DNA from: Ignavibacteria bacterium
Lineage (GTDB): Bacteria > Bacteroidota > Ignavibacteria > Ignavibacteriales > Melioribacteraceae
Length of the DNA stretch: 6,259 nucleotides
Direction of reading: 5' to 3'
Assembly: GCA_011049495.1 (NCBI GenBank)
Contig: DSBF01000204.1
Span: forward strand, 1-6,259
Numbering within the stretch: the first letter of the stretch is position 1; every line of letters starts with the position of its first letter. Under the pieces are notes generated by a model. It was not told the DNA's origin, ran no database searches, and worked only from the letters and a program-made list of their open reading frames with translations. Positions 1 through 6,100 of the stretch are shown in pieces. Position numbers and translations under genes: made by a program.

Positions 1-445
1 ATATAATTACCGTACCTATTACAATTATATTTAAGATGAACATCAATATTAAATCGACATTCGATACAAGAAGAATATTTCCGAAAAGATACGACATTAA
101 GTCGGGTGCATAACCTTCCGATAAATTAATAAAGAAAATTCCAAGTGCCATACCTAAAGCCCATACAATTCCAATCAACATATCTTCAGATTGTTTTTTC
201 TTACGACTAATTTTTGCAACAATACCTGCAGTAACTAATGCAGCCCCAACAGCACCTAAGATCGGATTGAACCCGAGTAAATAGCCAAGACCAATTCCAC
301 CGTATGTGGAATGTGATATTCCACCTGAAATAAATACAATTCTTTTTACCACAACATAAGAACCAATTACTCCCGCTGCAATGCTCGCAAGAAAGCTTGC
401 AATCAATGCATTGACCATAAAATTATATGTAAAAAGTTCAGGCAT
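1..445 (-). CDS. znuB: Zinc/manganese ABC transporter permease (ABC-3 family), 3' part outside window
   Basis: This is the inner-membrane channel subunit of a metal-uptake ABC transporter. The first 148 residues are visible; family members are usually about 260-300 residues, so the C-terminal half lies beyond the left edge. The visible part is very hydrophobic, with several membrane segments (about residues 12-33, 49-78, 88-108 and 118-148). It carries the family hallmark FISGGISHSTYGGIGLGYLLG-like stretch at about 38-58, which resembles the ISHAAFGGxGLGYLLG region of ZnuB/MntB/TroC-type permeases. The ATG at 445-443 is one base after the znuC stop codon, so translation is probably coupled to znuC. 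An internal ATG at codon 10 is possible, but the short N-terminal lead before the first helix is typical of the family. Zinc rather than manganese is inferred from the Zur-like regulator and the three-His binding protein in the same operon. Confidence 0.9.
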   Translation of the reverse strand, partial: MPELFTYNFMVNALIASFLASIAAGVIGSYVVVKRIVFISGGISHSTYGGIGLGYLLGFNPILGAVGAALVTAGIVAKISRKKKQSEDMLIGIVWALGMALGIFFINLSEGYAPDLMSYLFGNILLVSNVDLILMFILNIIVIGTVII

Positions 446-446
446 A

Positions 447-1202
447 TTAATGTTTGTGCTCGTGTTCGTCTAATATTCTGTGTGGTAAACCGTGCGCAAT
501 TAAATCAACGGGGCATTGATAAGTCTGTTCCAGCATTTCGCGTGAGATTTCTTTCGAATCGTGAAAAACTAATTTTTTATTCAAGCATGCAATCTTTTCA
601 ACGTACTGCGATATAACACCAATATCGTGTGAGATCATTATTATTGTCATTTCTTCATTTAGTTTATGGAGAAGTTCATAAAAGTTTAGTCCGGCTTTAC
701 TGTCAATACTTGCGGTCGGTTCATCAAGAATTAGAATTTTTGGTTTAACGGTAAGTGCGCGGGCTATTAGTACACGCTGTTTTTGTCCGCCGGATAAGTT
801 GCCGATCAACTTATCTTTCAATTCAAGCATGTCAACTTTTCTTAAACACTCTTCCGCAATTTGTCTATTTTCCATTGAGTCCGTTAAATTCTTAGATTTA
901 TTTAATCTTCCCATCATTGTAACATCAATTACCGATATCGGGAAGCTGCTGTCAAAATTAAAACTTTGCGGTACGTAACCTATAAGATGATTCATAGAGG
1001 AAACCGGTTTGCCGAAAATATTTACAATTCCTTGCTGAGGTTTAAGTAAACCAACCAAGATTTTTATCAATGTGGTTTTCCCGCCGCCGTTTGGACCGAT
1101 AATTCCGACAAAGTCTTTTTCCTCAACTTCAAAATTTATGTCTTCCAATACCGGTAAATCTTCATATTGAAAGAAAAGATTTTTTACTTCTATCGCTTTC
1201 AT
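447..1202 (-). CDS. znuC: Zinc/manganese ABC transporter ATP-binding protein
   Basis: This is the cytoplasmic ATPase that powers metal import through the ZnuB-type permease. It has 251 residues, a normal length for ZnuC/MntB-type ATPases. All ABC motifs are intact: Walker A GPNGGGKTT at 36-44, Q-loop Gln at 79 (YVPQ), signature LSGGQ at 136-140, Walker B ILILDEP at 156-162, and H-loop His at 192 (ISHD). The C-terminus is histidine-rich, with His at 237, 241, 247, 249 and 251, which could bind metal, although such tails also occur without a known role. The ATG overlaps the znuA TGA as ATGA, a 4-base overlap typical of translational coupling, and no clear Shine-Dalgarno sequence precedes it. 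The gene sits between the binding protein and the permease, which fixes the role as metal uptake. Confidence 0.95.
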   Translation of the reverse strand: MKAIEVKNLFFQYEDLPVLEDINFEVEEKDFVGIIGPNGGGKTTLIKILVGLLKPQQGIVNIFGKPVSSMNHLIGYVPQSFNFDSSFPISVIDVTMMGRLNKSKNLTDSMENRQIAEECLRKVDMLELKDKLIGNLSGGQKQRVLIARALTVKPKILILDEPTASIDSKAGLNFYELLHKLNEEMTIIMISHDIGVISQYVEKIACLNKKLVFHDSKEISREMLEQTYQCPVDLIAHGLPHRILDEHEHKH

Positions 1203-2050
1203 TTATAATAAGCTAATATTTTGTTTTCGATTGAGTAGAAATTTTCTAATAGATTATCCGGCAACGGGTTAATGACATCGGTAACAATTTTCAAGTCCTT
1301 TGCAATTACTTCTGCTGATTGTCTGCTGTGCTGCGGATCAATAAAAATTACTTTTACATTTGATTTTCTTACAACGTTCAATATCTCTTTAAATTCTTTT
1401 GCGCTTGCTGATTTACTTCCCTCTTCAATCGATATTTGTCTGAATCCAAAATCTTCTGCAAAATATTTCCACGAGCCGTGGTAAACTAAAAGTACTTTCT
1501 TTTTATCATCAATATTAGCGAAGGAATTTTCTAAATGTTTAGTAATTGTTTCAAGCGAATCAACAAAATGATTATAATTATTTCTAAATCTTGTGCTTTC
1601 CCCGGGAAGAATTTCTGTTAATGCATTTAGAATATTTTTAGAAATTAATTTCAACTTAACCGGGCTTAACCAAATATGGGGATCATTATTGCTGTAAGAA
1701 ACACTATCGGAGAGATCGAATACGGTCATTCCCTTGTTAATTCCTTTAAGTTTTTGCAGCCATATATCTTCAAATTCCATATACCGACCTACTTTAAAGT
1801 AATAACTCGCGCTTGAAATTGAACGAATCAGTTTCGGAGTCGGTTCAAAATGATGTGGAGTTGCCCCTTCGGGAATTGAGCTGACTACATTGACATAATC
1901 TTCGGCTATTTTTTGTACCAAATATTTGTAAGGAGTAATTGTAACTGCTATTGTAATTTTATCATCATTATCAATTGGAGCCTGTTCCGAACAAGAAATG
2001 AAAATTAAAAGGAATGCAGTATAACTTATTTTTTTAAACAAACCGGGCAT
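1199..2050 (-). CDS. znuA: Metal-binding lipoprotein of a zinc ABC transporter (cluster A-I)
   Basis: This is the extracytoplasmic solute-binding protein that captures metal and hands it to the permease. It has 283 residues. The N-terminus has Lys6-Lys7, a hydrophobic stretch and a lipobox FISC with Cys20 as the lipidated residue. Family metal-site positions are visible: His66 in ATPHHFEPTP (followed by His67), His125 in DPHIW, and His191 in VYHGSW. A His at the third site is the zinc-type arrangement (ZnuA, TroA), whereas many manganese binders have Glu there. The long His-rich loop of E. coli ZnuA is absent; only a short SDSVSYSNN segment precedes DPHIW. Near the C-terminus the usual DPL-type Asp appears as Asn261 (INPL), although Asp258 is close. 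The chosen ATG overlaps the end of zur by 25 bases and has a GGAG 11 bases upstream. The next possible start, a TTG at codon 4, would still keep the signal peptide. Confidence 0.92.
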   Translation of the reverse strand: MPGLFKKISYTAFLLIFISCSEQAPIDNDDKITIAVTITPYKYLVQKIAEDYVNVVSSIPEGATPHHFEPTPKLIRSISSASYYFKVGRYMEFEDIWLQKLKGINKGMTVFDLSDSVSYSNNDPHIWLSPVKLKLISKNILNALTEILPGESTRFRNNYNHFVDSLETITKHLENSFANIDDKKKVLLVYHGSWKYFAEDFGFRQISIEEGSKSASAKEFKEILNVVRKSNVKVIFIDPQHSRQSAEVIAKDLKIVTDVINPLPDNLLENFYSIENKILAYYK

Positions 2051-2421
2051 ACCCCAATAAACTCCATATAATGATCAACTATTTTGTACTTAGTTTTTTT
2101 ATTTACTTCATCTATTATGCAAACATTTTTCAGCTCGTCGATTCTACCGCATTTAGAACATTTAATATAATGACGATGCGAATCATTCATTTTTAATGAA
2201 TATTTTGGTTTACGATCTCCGAAATAATGTTCAGTTACAATTCCTTTTTGTATAAAAGTTCTTATAGACCTATAGACACTTGAGAAATCAATTTTATAAC
2301 ATTCATTTTGTATTTCATCTAAACTGAGCGGTTGAATTGCCCGACTTAAAATATTATATACCTCTTTACGCTGATCGGTTAACTTAATTTTATTTTTATG
2401 AAATAACTCTTTTTCATGCAT
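2026..2421 (-). CDS. zur: Fur-family metal-responsive repressor, probably Zur
   Basis: This is a DNA-binding repressor that uses zinc as corepressor, and it is the first gene of the uptake operon. From the ATG at 2421 it has 131 residues, within the usual Fur-family length of about 130-150. An in-frame TTG two codons upstream (2427) is less likely as the start. Residues 11-62 form the winged helix, including LTDQRKEVYNIL and the recognition segment DFSSVYRSIRTFIQKGIV. The dimerisation domain carries the HRH motif (His82, His84) followed by CSKCG (Cys88, Cys91), then His117 and a terminal CPVC (Cys125, Cys128). The two CxxC pairs form the structural zinc site of Fur/Zur/PerR proteins. The family assignment is firm. 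Zur rather than Fur, Mur or PerR is inferred from cotranscription with znuACB. Its 3' end overlaps znuA by 25 bases. Autoregulation through the upstream palindrome is likely. Confidence 0.9.
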   Translation of the reverse strand: MHEKELFHKNKIKLTDQRKEVYNILSRAIQPLSLDEIQNECYKIDFSSVYRSIRTFIQKGIVTEHYFGDRKPKYSLKMNDSHRHYIKCSKCGRIDELKNVCIIDEVNKKTKYKIVDHYMEFIGVCPVCLKK

Positions 2422-2424
2422 GTT

Positions 2425-2455
2425 CAAAAATAAAGTCTTAATTTTCTAATTGCAA
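2425..2455 (-). promoter_or_regulatory. Putative promoter of the zur-znuACB operon
   Basis: On the minus strand, TTGCAA (2455-2450) is followed after 17 bases by TATTTT (2432-2427), which extends to TATTTTTG. This fits both a sigma-70-like -35/-10 pair and the TAnnTTTG element of Bacteroidota promoters. The predicted transcription start falls at about 2420 +/- 3, on top of the ATG at 2421, which implies a leaderless or nearly leaderless mRNA if the promoter is correct. The match is by eye in AT-rich DNA, so this is tentative. Confidence 0.4.
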
Positions 2456-2466
2456 GCTGTTTGCAA
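2450..2466. promoter_or_regulatory. 17-bp palindrome, candidate Zur operator
   Basis: TTGCAAGCTGTTTGCAA is an 8-1-8 inverted repeat in which 7 of the 8 arm positions pair; only the inner G/T pair (2456/2460) and the centre break symmetry. Odd-centred palindromes of 15-21 bp are the usual operator form for Fur-family regulators. It lies 28 bases upstream of the zur ATG, overlaps the proposed zur -35 hexamer, and sits just before the proposed -35 of the divergent response-regulator gene. Binding here could block the zur promoter and affect the other. The assignment to Zur is inferred from position and form; I do not know a matching published consensus for this lineage. Confidence 0.5.
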
Positions 2467-2470
2467 GTGG

Positions 2471-2502
2471 TTGGTTAGTAATTTGTTTTTGATTTATATT
2501 TG
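2471..2502 (+). promoter_or_regulatory. Putative promoter of the response regulator gene
   Basis: TTGGTT (2471-2476) is followed after 18 bases by TATATT (2495-2500), which extends to TATATTTG, a full match to the Bacteroidota TAnnTTTG element. Transcription would start near 2507-2509, leaving a leader of about 20 bases before the ATG at 2527. This argues against the in-frame TTG at 2500, which lies inside the element itself. Identified by eye only. Confidence 0.45.
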
Positions 2503-2526
2503 AGTCCAGTAATAAATTGTGATAAT

Positions 2527-3219
2527 ATGAACAACAAGATTAGAGTAATTATTGCAGATGATCACGAGTTATTCCGAGCTGGGTTAATTAACCTAATGAA
2601 TAGTATTGATGATATTGCAATAGTTGATTATGCATCTGACGGTTTAGAGCTTGTAAAAAAATATGCTTCACATAATCCAAATGTTGTCGTTAGTGATATT
2701 TCGATGCCCGTCCTATCGGGTTTTGAATCTTTCAAAGAAATAAGAAAGTTCGACGATCATGCAAAGTTTCTTTTCCTTTCTATGTTTGAATCAAGTGAAT
2801 ATGTGTATTATACAAGGAAAATCGGTGGGAAAGGATTGCTTAGTAAAAATGTTAGAATAAACGAGCTTTGCTACGGAATAAGGCTCATTAATAATGGTTT
2901 AGAATATTTCGGTATGGAGTGGACTCGTGAGAAACTCGATGGTTTGAATGAAGAATATAAAAATCTTGCAGATGGCGTTATTGGTCCTGATATTTTTCTT
3001 ACATACAAAGAGAAAAAAATTCTTTTTTACATAAGCGAGGGATTAACAAGCGGTGAAATTGCGGCAGAAATGAAAGTCAGTAAAAGAACAATAGATGCAC
3101 ACAGGTATAATATGATGAAAAAAATCAATGCATCAACTCCATCACAATTGATAGCCTTTGCGATAAAATTTACTTCATCTAAAAGCCCTTATTTATCTGA
3201 TTCTAATCCTTCCAAATAA
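2527..3219 (+). CDS. NarL/FixJ-type response regulator (receiver plus LuxR-type HTH), orphan
   Basis: This is a two-component transcription regulator of 230 residues, a normal length for the NarL family. The N-terminal receiver (about 4-120) has every active-site residue: Asp11-Asp12, phospho-acceptor Asp57 (VVSDISMP), Ser85 (FLFLSM) and Lys107 (LLSKN). After a linker, residues 158-215 form a LuxR-type helix-turn-helix containing LTYKEKKIL, EGLTSGEIAAEMKVS and KRTIDAHRYNMMKK. It should therefore be phosphorylated by a histidine kinase and bind DNA as a dimer. No kinase gene is in the window, so partner and targets are unknown. The ATG at 2527 is preferred over the in-frame TTG at 2500, because the latter lies in the likely -10 element and adds nine residues before the usual receiver start. 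There is no clear Shine-Dalgarno sequence. It is transcribed divergently from zur, and its last 17 bases overlap the convergent ccmB. Confidence 0.93.
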   Translation: MNNKIRVIIADDHELFRAGLINLMNSIDDIAIVDYASDGLELVKKYASHNPNVVVSDISMPVLSGFESFKEIRKFDDHAKFLFLSMFESSEYVYYTRKIGGKGLLSKNVRINELCYGIRLINNGLEYFGMEWTREKLDGLNEEYKNLADGVIGPDIFLTYKEKKILFYISEGLTSGEIAAEMKVSKRTIDAHRYNMMKKINASTPSQLIAFAIKFTSSKSPYLSDSNPSK

Positions 3220-3862
3220 AATCAAATAATAGATACGAAGCGGTTAGCATAATTACATCGTAGCAAACAAGAACTGCAATTTCTACCCAGGAATCACCGA
3301 TAGAATTGCCATCCATAGCAAACTTAGTTAATTCAAGCAAAGTTAATATTAGGGGAAGTAAAATAGGAAAGGATAAAACGGGGTAAAGTGTGCCTTTTGA
3401 ACTTGCTTTAGAAATTATTGCCGCAATAATTGTTGACGATATTGCTATTCCGAAATTTCCTAAAACAAAAGCAATTAAAAACAAATCAAAACTTTTTATT
3501 ACAAAACTTTCGAATAGTGCGGAGTAAAGAATTGTTATTGCTATGTTCATTAAAAAAACTAAAACAAGATTGAATAATAGTTTCCCCGAAAATACTGTAG
3601 AAGGAGCGGCAATTAATTGAAGAGTAAGCGTTGTGCCGCGTTCTTCTTCACTTACAAATGCACGGGAAAGACCGGACATTGCGGAAAAGAAAATTACAAC
3701 CCATAATAATCCGCCGGTTAAATACTCGGATATTTTTTCGGTACCAATGGAAAATAAAATCACGCTGATTGTAACAAGTATGAACATTGCCAAAGCATTT
3801 ATTGCGTATCTAGTTCTTAATTCCGACTGCCAATCTTTTCTAAATAATGAATATGCTTTCAT
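3203..3862 (-). CDS. ccmB: CcmB-type heme exporter / cytochrome c maturation membrane protein
   Basis: This is an integral membrane subunit of the CcmAB ABC complex of system I cytochrome c maturation, which acts in the inner membrane in making heme available on the periplasmic side. Its 219 residues match the usual CcmB length of about 220. About six membrane segments can be drawn at residues 20-40, 49-67, 95-118, 126-150, 159-177 and 192-216. Family features include the short N-terminus KDWQSELRTRY, the conserved block SAMSGLSRAFVSEEERGTT (60-78) with an acidic loop, LGNFGIA (134-140), and the SFPILLPLIL segment (164-173). The ATG overlaps the ccmA TGA by 4 bases. No ccmC-like gene follows, because the next DNA is the convergent response-regulator gene, so the rest of any Ccm pathway must lie elsewhere. 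The stop codon lies inside the opposing gene's 3' end. Confidence 0.85.
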   Translation of the reverse strand: MKAYSLFRKDWQSELRTRYAINALAMFILVTISVILFSIGTEKISEYLTGGLLWVVIFFSAMSGLSRAFVSEEERGTTLTLQLIAAPSTVFSGKLLFNLVLVFLMNIAITILYSALFESFVIKSFDLFLIAFVLGNFGIAISSTIIAAIISKASSKGTLYPVLSFPILLPLILTLLELTKFAMDGNSIGDSWVEIAVLVCYDVIMLTASYLLFDFIWKD

Positions 3863-4494
3863 ACTATCTTGAATTTTTCTACATCAATAACGTTACCACA
3901 AAAAGATAGATCAACTTCTTCGTTTGATGCAATGATTACTAAATTATTTTTACCTTCTTCTTCTATTAATTTGTAAACAGCTTCTTTACCTGCGTTATCC
4001 AAATTTGATGTCGGTTCATCAAAGATTAGTAATTGCGGTGAATGCTGCAAAGCAAATATAAATTTCATTCTTTGCTTCATACCGGAAGAATACCCTTTAA
4101 GTATATCTTTCTTTCTATCAGACAAATTGAACAGGTCAAACAAATAATCAACTCTTGTATTATTTATTTTTATTCCCCGGATTTTTGCAAAGTGATAAAG
4201 ATTCTCCTCAGCTGTAAATTCATCATAGAGAAAAAGATAAGGCGAAACAAATCCCAAATAATCATGCAGATTTTCCGATTCAATTTTTTTGTCATTAAAT
4301 AAGTGAGTGATTTTACCGTTGGACGGAGAAATTAAACCGGTAATGATTTTTGCCAAAGTTGATTTTCCCGAACCGTTACAGCCGGAAATTCCGTAAACAT
4401 TTCCGCTGCTCATTTGAAGTGAAATGTCTTTGAAGACTAACCGTCTTCCGAATATTTTACTTACTTTTTCTAATGTTAGTGAATAGTTATTCAT
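3859..4494 (-). CDS. ccmA: CcmA-type ABC transporter ATP-binding protein
   Basis: This is the ATPase partner of the CcmB-type protein. From the ATG at 4494 it has 211 residues, close to the CcmA norm of about 205. A longer reading from a GTG at 4530 would add 12 residues and overlap the upstream gene by 44 bases, so the ATG is preferred; it overlaps the protease stop by 8 bases (ATGAATAA). Walker A GCNGSGKST is at 38-46, a variant signature YSSGM at 135-139, and Walker B LLIFDEP at 155-161 with D-loop NLD (164-166). Two usual residues are missing: the Q-loop position reads FVSPY (Ser84) and the H-loop position reads ASNEE (Asn191 in place of His). The catalytic Glu160 remains. The CcmA name rests mainly on coupling to the CcmB gene; by motif alone it also resembles ABC-2-type exporter ATPases. 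Confidence 0.82.
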   Translation of the reverse strand: MNNYSLTLEKVSKIFGRRLVFKDISLQMSSGNVYGISGCNGSGKSTLAKIITGLISPSNGKITHLFNDKKIESENLHDYLGFVSPYLFLYDEFTAEENLYHFAKIRGIKINNTRVDYLFDLFNLSDRKKDILKGYSSGMKQRMKFIFALQHSPQLLIFDEPTSNLDNAGKEAVYKLIEEEGKNNLVIIASNEEVDLSFCGNVIDVEKFKIV

Positions 4495-4756
4495 TATAGA
4501 TAACAAGCTTTCCTTTTTTAACAGTATCACCGCTTTTTGTTACATAGACATAAACTCCGGTCGGAAGTCTCTCGCCGTTAGCTGTCTTGCCATCCCATCT
4601 TACAACAATTTTGTCTGTTGCAAAGATATTCTTTTCACCTGAAAAAACTAAATCCATACCTATTGTATAAATGTTAAGTGATGACTTCCCGGATTGATCT
4701 GCCGCTGCAGGTATAAAGACGTAAGAATGTTTGTTATAATTAAACGGCTGCGGATA
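4487..4756 (-). other. Region encoding a T9SS-like C-terminal sorting domain
   Basis: Residues 449-537 of the metallopeptidase follow the order typical of these tails: a YPxPFN motif (here YPQPFN, where Asn is usual at the third place), a beta-strand with IYTIGMDLVF in the place of the common IYNxLGxxV, a WDGKxxNGxxLPxGVYxY turn, and a GKLVI end two to three residues before the stop. If real, the protein would cross the outer membrane through a type IX secretion system and be anchored at the surface or released. No T9SS component genes are visible here. Confidence 0.65.
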
Positions 4757-6100
4757 AGCGTAATCAATTTCCAATCTTTCTGTTCGTCCTTCTGCTGCAA
4801 GCTCGTTATTGAATATTACACTTTCCAAAAATATTTGACGATTATTTGAAAGAATACTTGAGTAGAAAAGATCGTTGATTTGTGAAGAACCGGATGCGTT
4901 GAATGAATAAAGAGTATAACTAAATTCTGTACGAGCTTTTGACTGATAATCACAATTAGTAATTATTGCAACCAAAGAGTCCGGCAAACCTCTCGAAAAA
5001 TCAACAAACAATAAATAATTATTTGAAGAAGGATTTGAATTAACCGTAACTGTTTCCGAAGTCGGTCTGAAATTCATATTCATAAGCGGTTTTACTTTTG
5101 GATAGAATCTTGCTTCTTTAAAATATTTCCCTTCTTTAGCTCTTGAACCGGTGAAATAATTCCATATTCCGAATTCAGCTAAGTCTTCTTTAAATGATCC
5201 GCCATATTCGGAAATTGAAAGTGCAATTGCATTTAATGCGGAATGATTTACAACATTTTCCAATCCCCTTTTGATTATATCATAACCATATTTATTTTGA
5301 AGAAAGATATTCCAAATAGCTAAATCGTAACCGCCTCCGAAAGTTGCATAAAACGGGGCTTGTGGATTATTGTAATAACCGCTGATATAATCATAATAAT
5401 CGTTTATTGTATCGAAGACAAATTCTTCCATACTTGTCGATAACAATTCATAATAATAACTGTCTTCGGATCTGTATTTATAACTCCCAACCTGTATTGC
5501 ATGATGAAACTCATGAGCTAATGTAACTTTTGCGCCGTCAATTCCTTTTGTGTAATGGATATCAAAATTATTATCAATCACCATAAAGCTGGTGCTGTTT
5601 GAAGTAGAAGCAAAATCTGTCCAACCATAAATTGAACCGATATCTTGAATATAAATATCATATTTATCATCTCCTCCTTGAATTCCATCCGGGGGTGGCG
5701 GAGGATAACCAAGAAAATCAATTTCAAAACTGTAAACCGAATCAATCGCAATAGCTAATTCTGTTAAACTATATCCTACTTGATGAATACCGGTTGTATC
5801 ATAATGAATACGGAAATACCCGGAAGGTGAGACTAAACTTTTTTGTGTTGAGGGACGTTGAAGTATGGATGCTATCTTATTTTGCTGATTGATATTAAGT
5901 TTATCAAAGTTATTTTTCAAATAATAAATATGGTTAGTACCACATTTTAATATAAGAGGTTTCTCCTCCGAGACAATTCTTTCCTGCTCCGAAAAAGAAT
6001 AAGCACTCCAAAAATTATTAAAAAGTGAATCCGTGTTTTGTGCAGTTATGGTTATTACAGACACAAATACAATAGATAATGTTTCCCGGAATTTATTCAT
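4487..6100 (-). CDS. Secreted zinc metallopeptidase, MXAN_6640-like, with T9SS-like C-terminal sorting domain
   Basis: This is a 537-residue predicted extracellular metallopeptidase. A signal peptide is clear: Lys3 and Arg5, a hydrophobic core at 8-19, and likely cleavage after TITA (Ala20). The catalytic region at about 95-320 contains HEFHH (196-200), a HExxH zinc site with His196, Glu197 and His200. Glu218 in YYYELLSTSMEEF is a likely third ligand. The surrounding pattern (LAHEFHHAIQ, an E-rich segment, GGYDLAIWNIFLQNKYG) resembles the putative peptidases called the MXAN_6640 family. A PPPPP run lies at 133-137. The C-terminal part (about 449-537) has YPQPF, SLNIYTIG, VRWDGKTANGERLPTGVYVY and GKLVI, like the FlgD-like or T9SS sorting domains of Ignavibacteria and Bacteroidota proteins. 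The substrate is unknown. Its start overlaps the upstream gene by 8 bases and its stop overlaps ccmA by 8, so it belongs to the same transcript. Confidence 0.8.
   Translation of the reverse strand: MNKFRETLSIVFVSVITITAQNTDSLFNNFWSAYSFSEQERIVSEEKPLILKCGTNHIYYLKNNFDKLNINQQNKIASILQRPSTQKSLVSPSGYFRIHYDTTGIHQVGYSLTELAIAIDSVYSFEIDFLGYPPPPPDGIQGGDDKYDIYIQDIGSIYGWTDFASTSNSTSFMVIDNNFDIHYTKGIDGAKVTLAHEFHHAIQVGSYKYRSEDSYYYELLSTSMEEFVFDTINDYYDYISGYYNNPQAPFYATFGGGYDLAIWNIFLQNKYGYDIIKRGLENVVNHSALNAIALSISEYGGSFKEDLAEFGIWNYFTGSRAKEGKYFKEARFYPKVKPLMNMNFRPTSETVTVNSNPSSNNYLLFVDFSRGLPDSLVAIITNCDYQSKARTEFSYTLYSFNASGSSQINDLFYSSILSNNRQIFLESVIFNNELAAEGRTERLEIDYAYPQPFNYNKHSYVFIPAAADQSGKSSLNIYTIGMDLVFSGEKNIFATDKIVVRWDGKTANGERLPTGVYVYVTKSGDTVKKGKLVIYNE

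Noticed and set aside
1272..1484. Plus-strand 70-codon open frame
   Set aside because: It lies wholly antisense to znuA, whose lipobox and metal-site motifs are clear, and it shows no domain of its own.
2422..2427. TTG start for zur, two residues longer
   Set aside because: An ATG follows two codons later with a normal Fur-family N-terminus, and the TTG is part of the proposed -10 element.
2500..2526. TTG start for the response regulator, nine residues longer
   Set aside because: The TTG sits inside the TATATTTG promoter element, and the ATG at 2527 gives the normal receiver N-terminus.
3150..3260. Bidirectional terminator between the response regulator and ccmB
   Set aside because: I looked for a GC-rich hairpin followed by a T run on both strands and saw none.
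3633..3872. Plus-strand 79-codon open frame
   Set aside because: It is antisense to the conserved part of ccmB; its composition is what reverse reading of a membrane gene would give.
4042..4302. Plus-strand 86-codon open frame
   Set aside because: It is antisense to ccmA across the signature motif and has no recognisable features.
4495..4530. GTG start for ccmA, 12 residues longer
   Set aside because: It would overlap the protease gene by 44 bases, and the ATG at 4494 gives a normal family length.
5685..5705. G/C-rich run in the protease gene as a repeat or structure
   Set aside because: It simply encodes the PPPPP run (with Tyr132 before it) and needs no other explanation.
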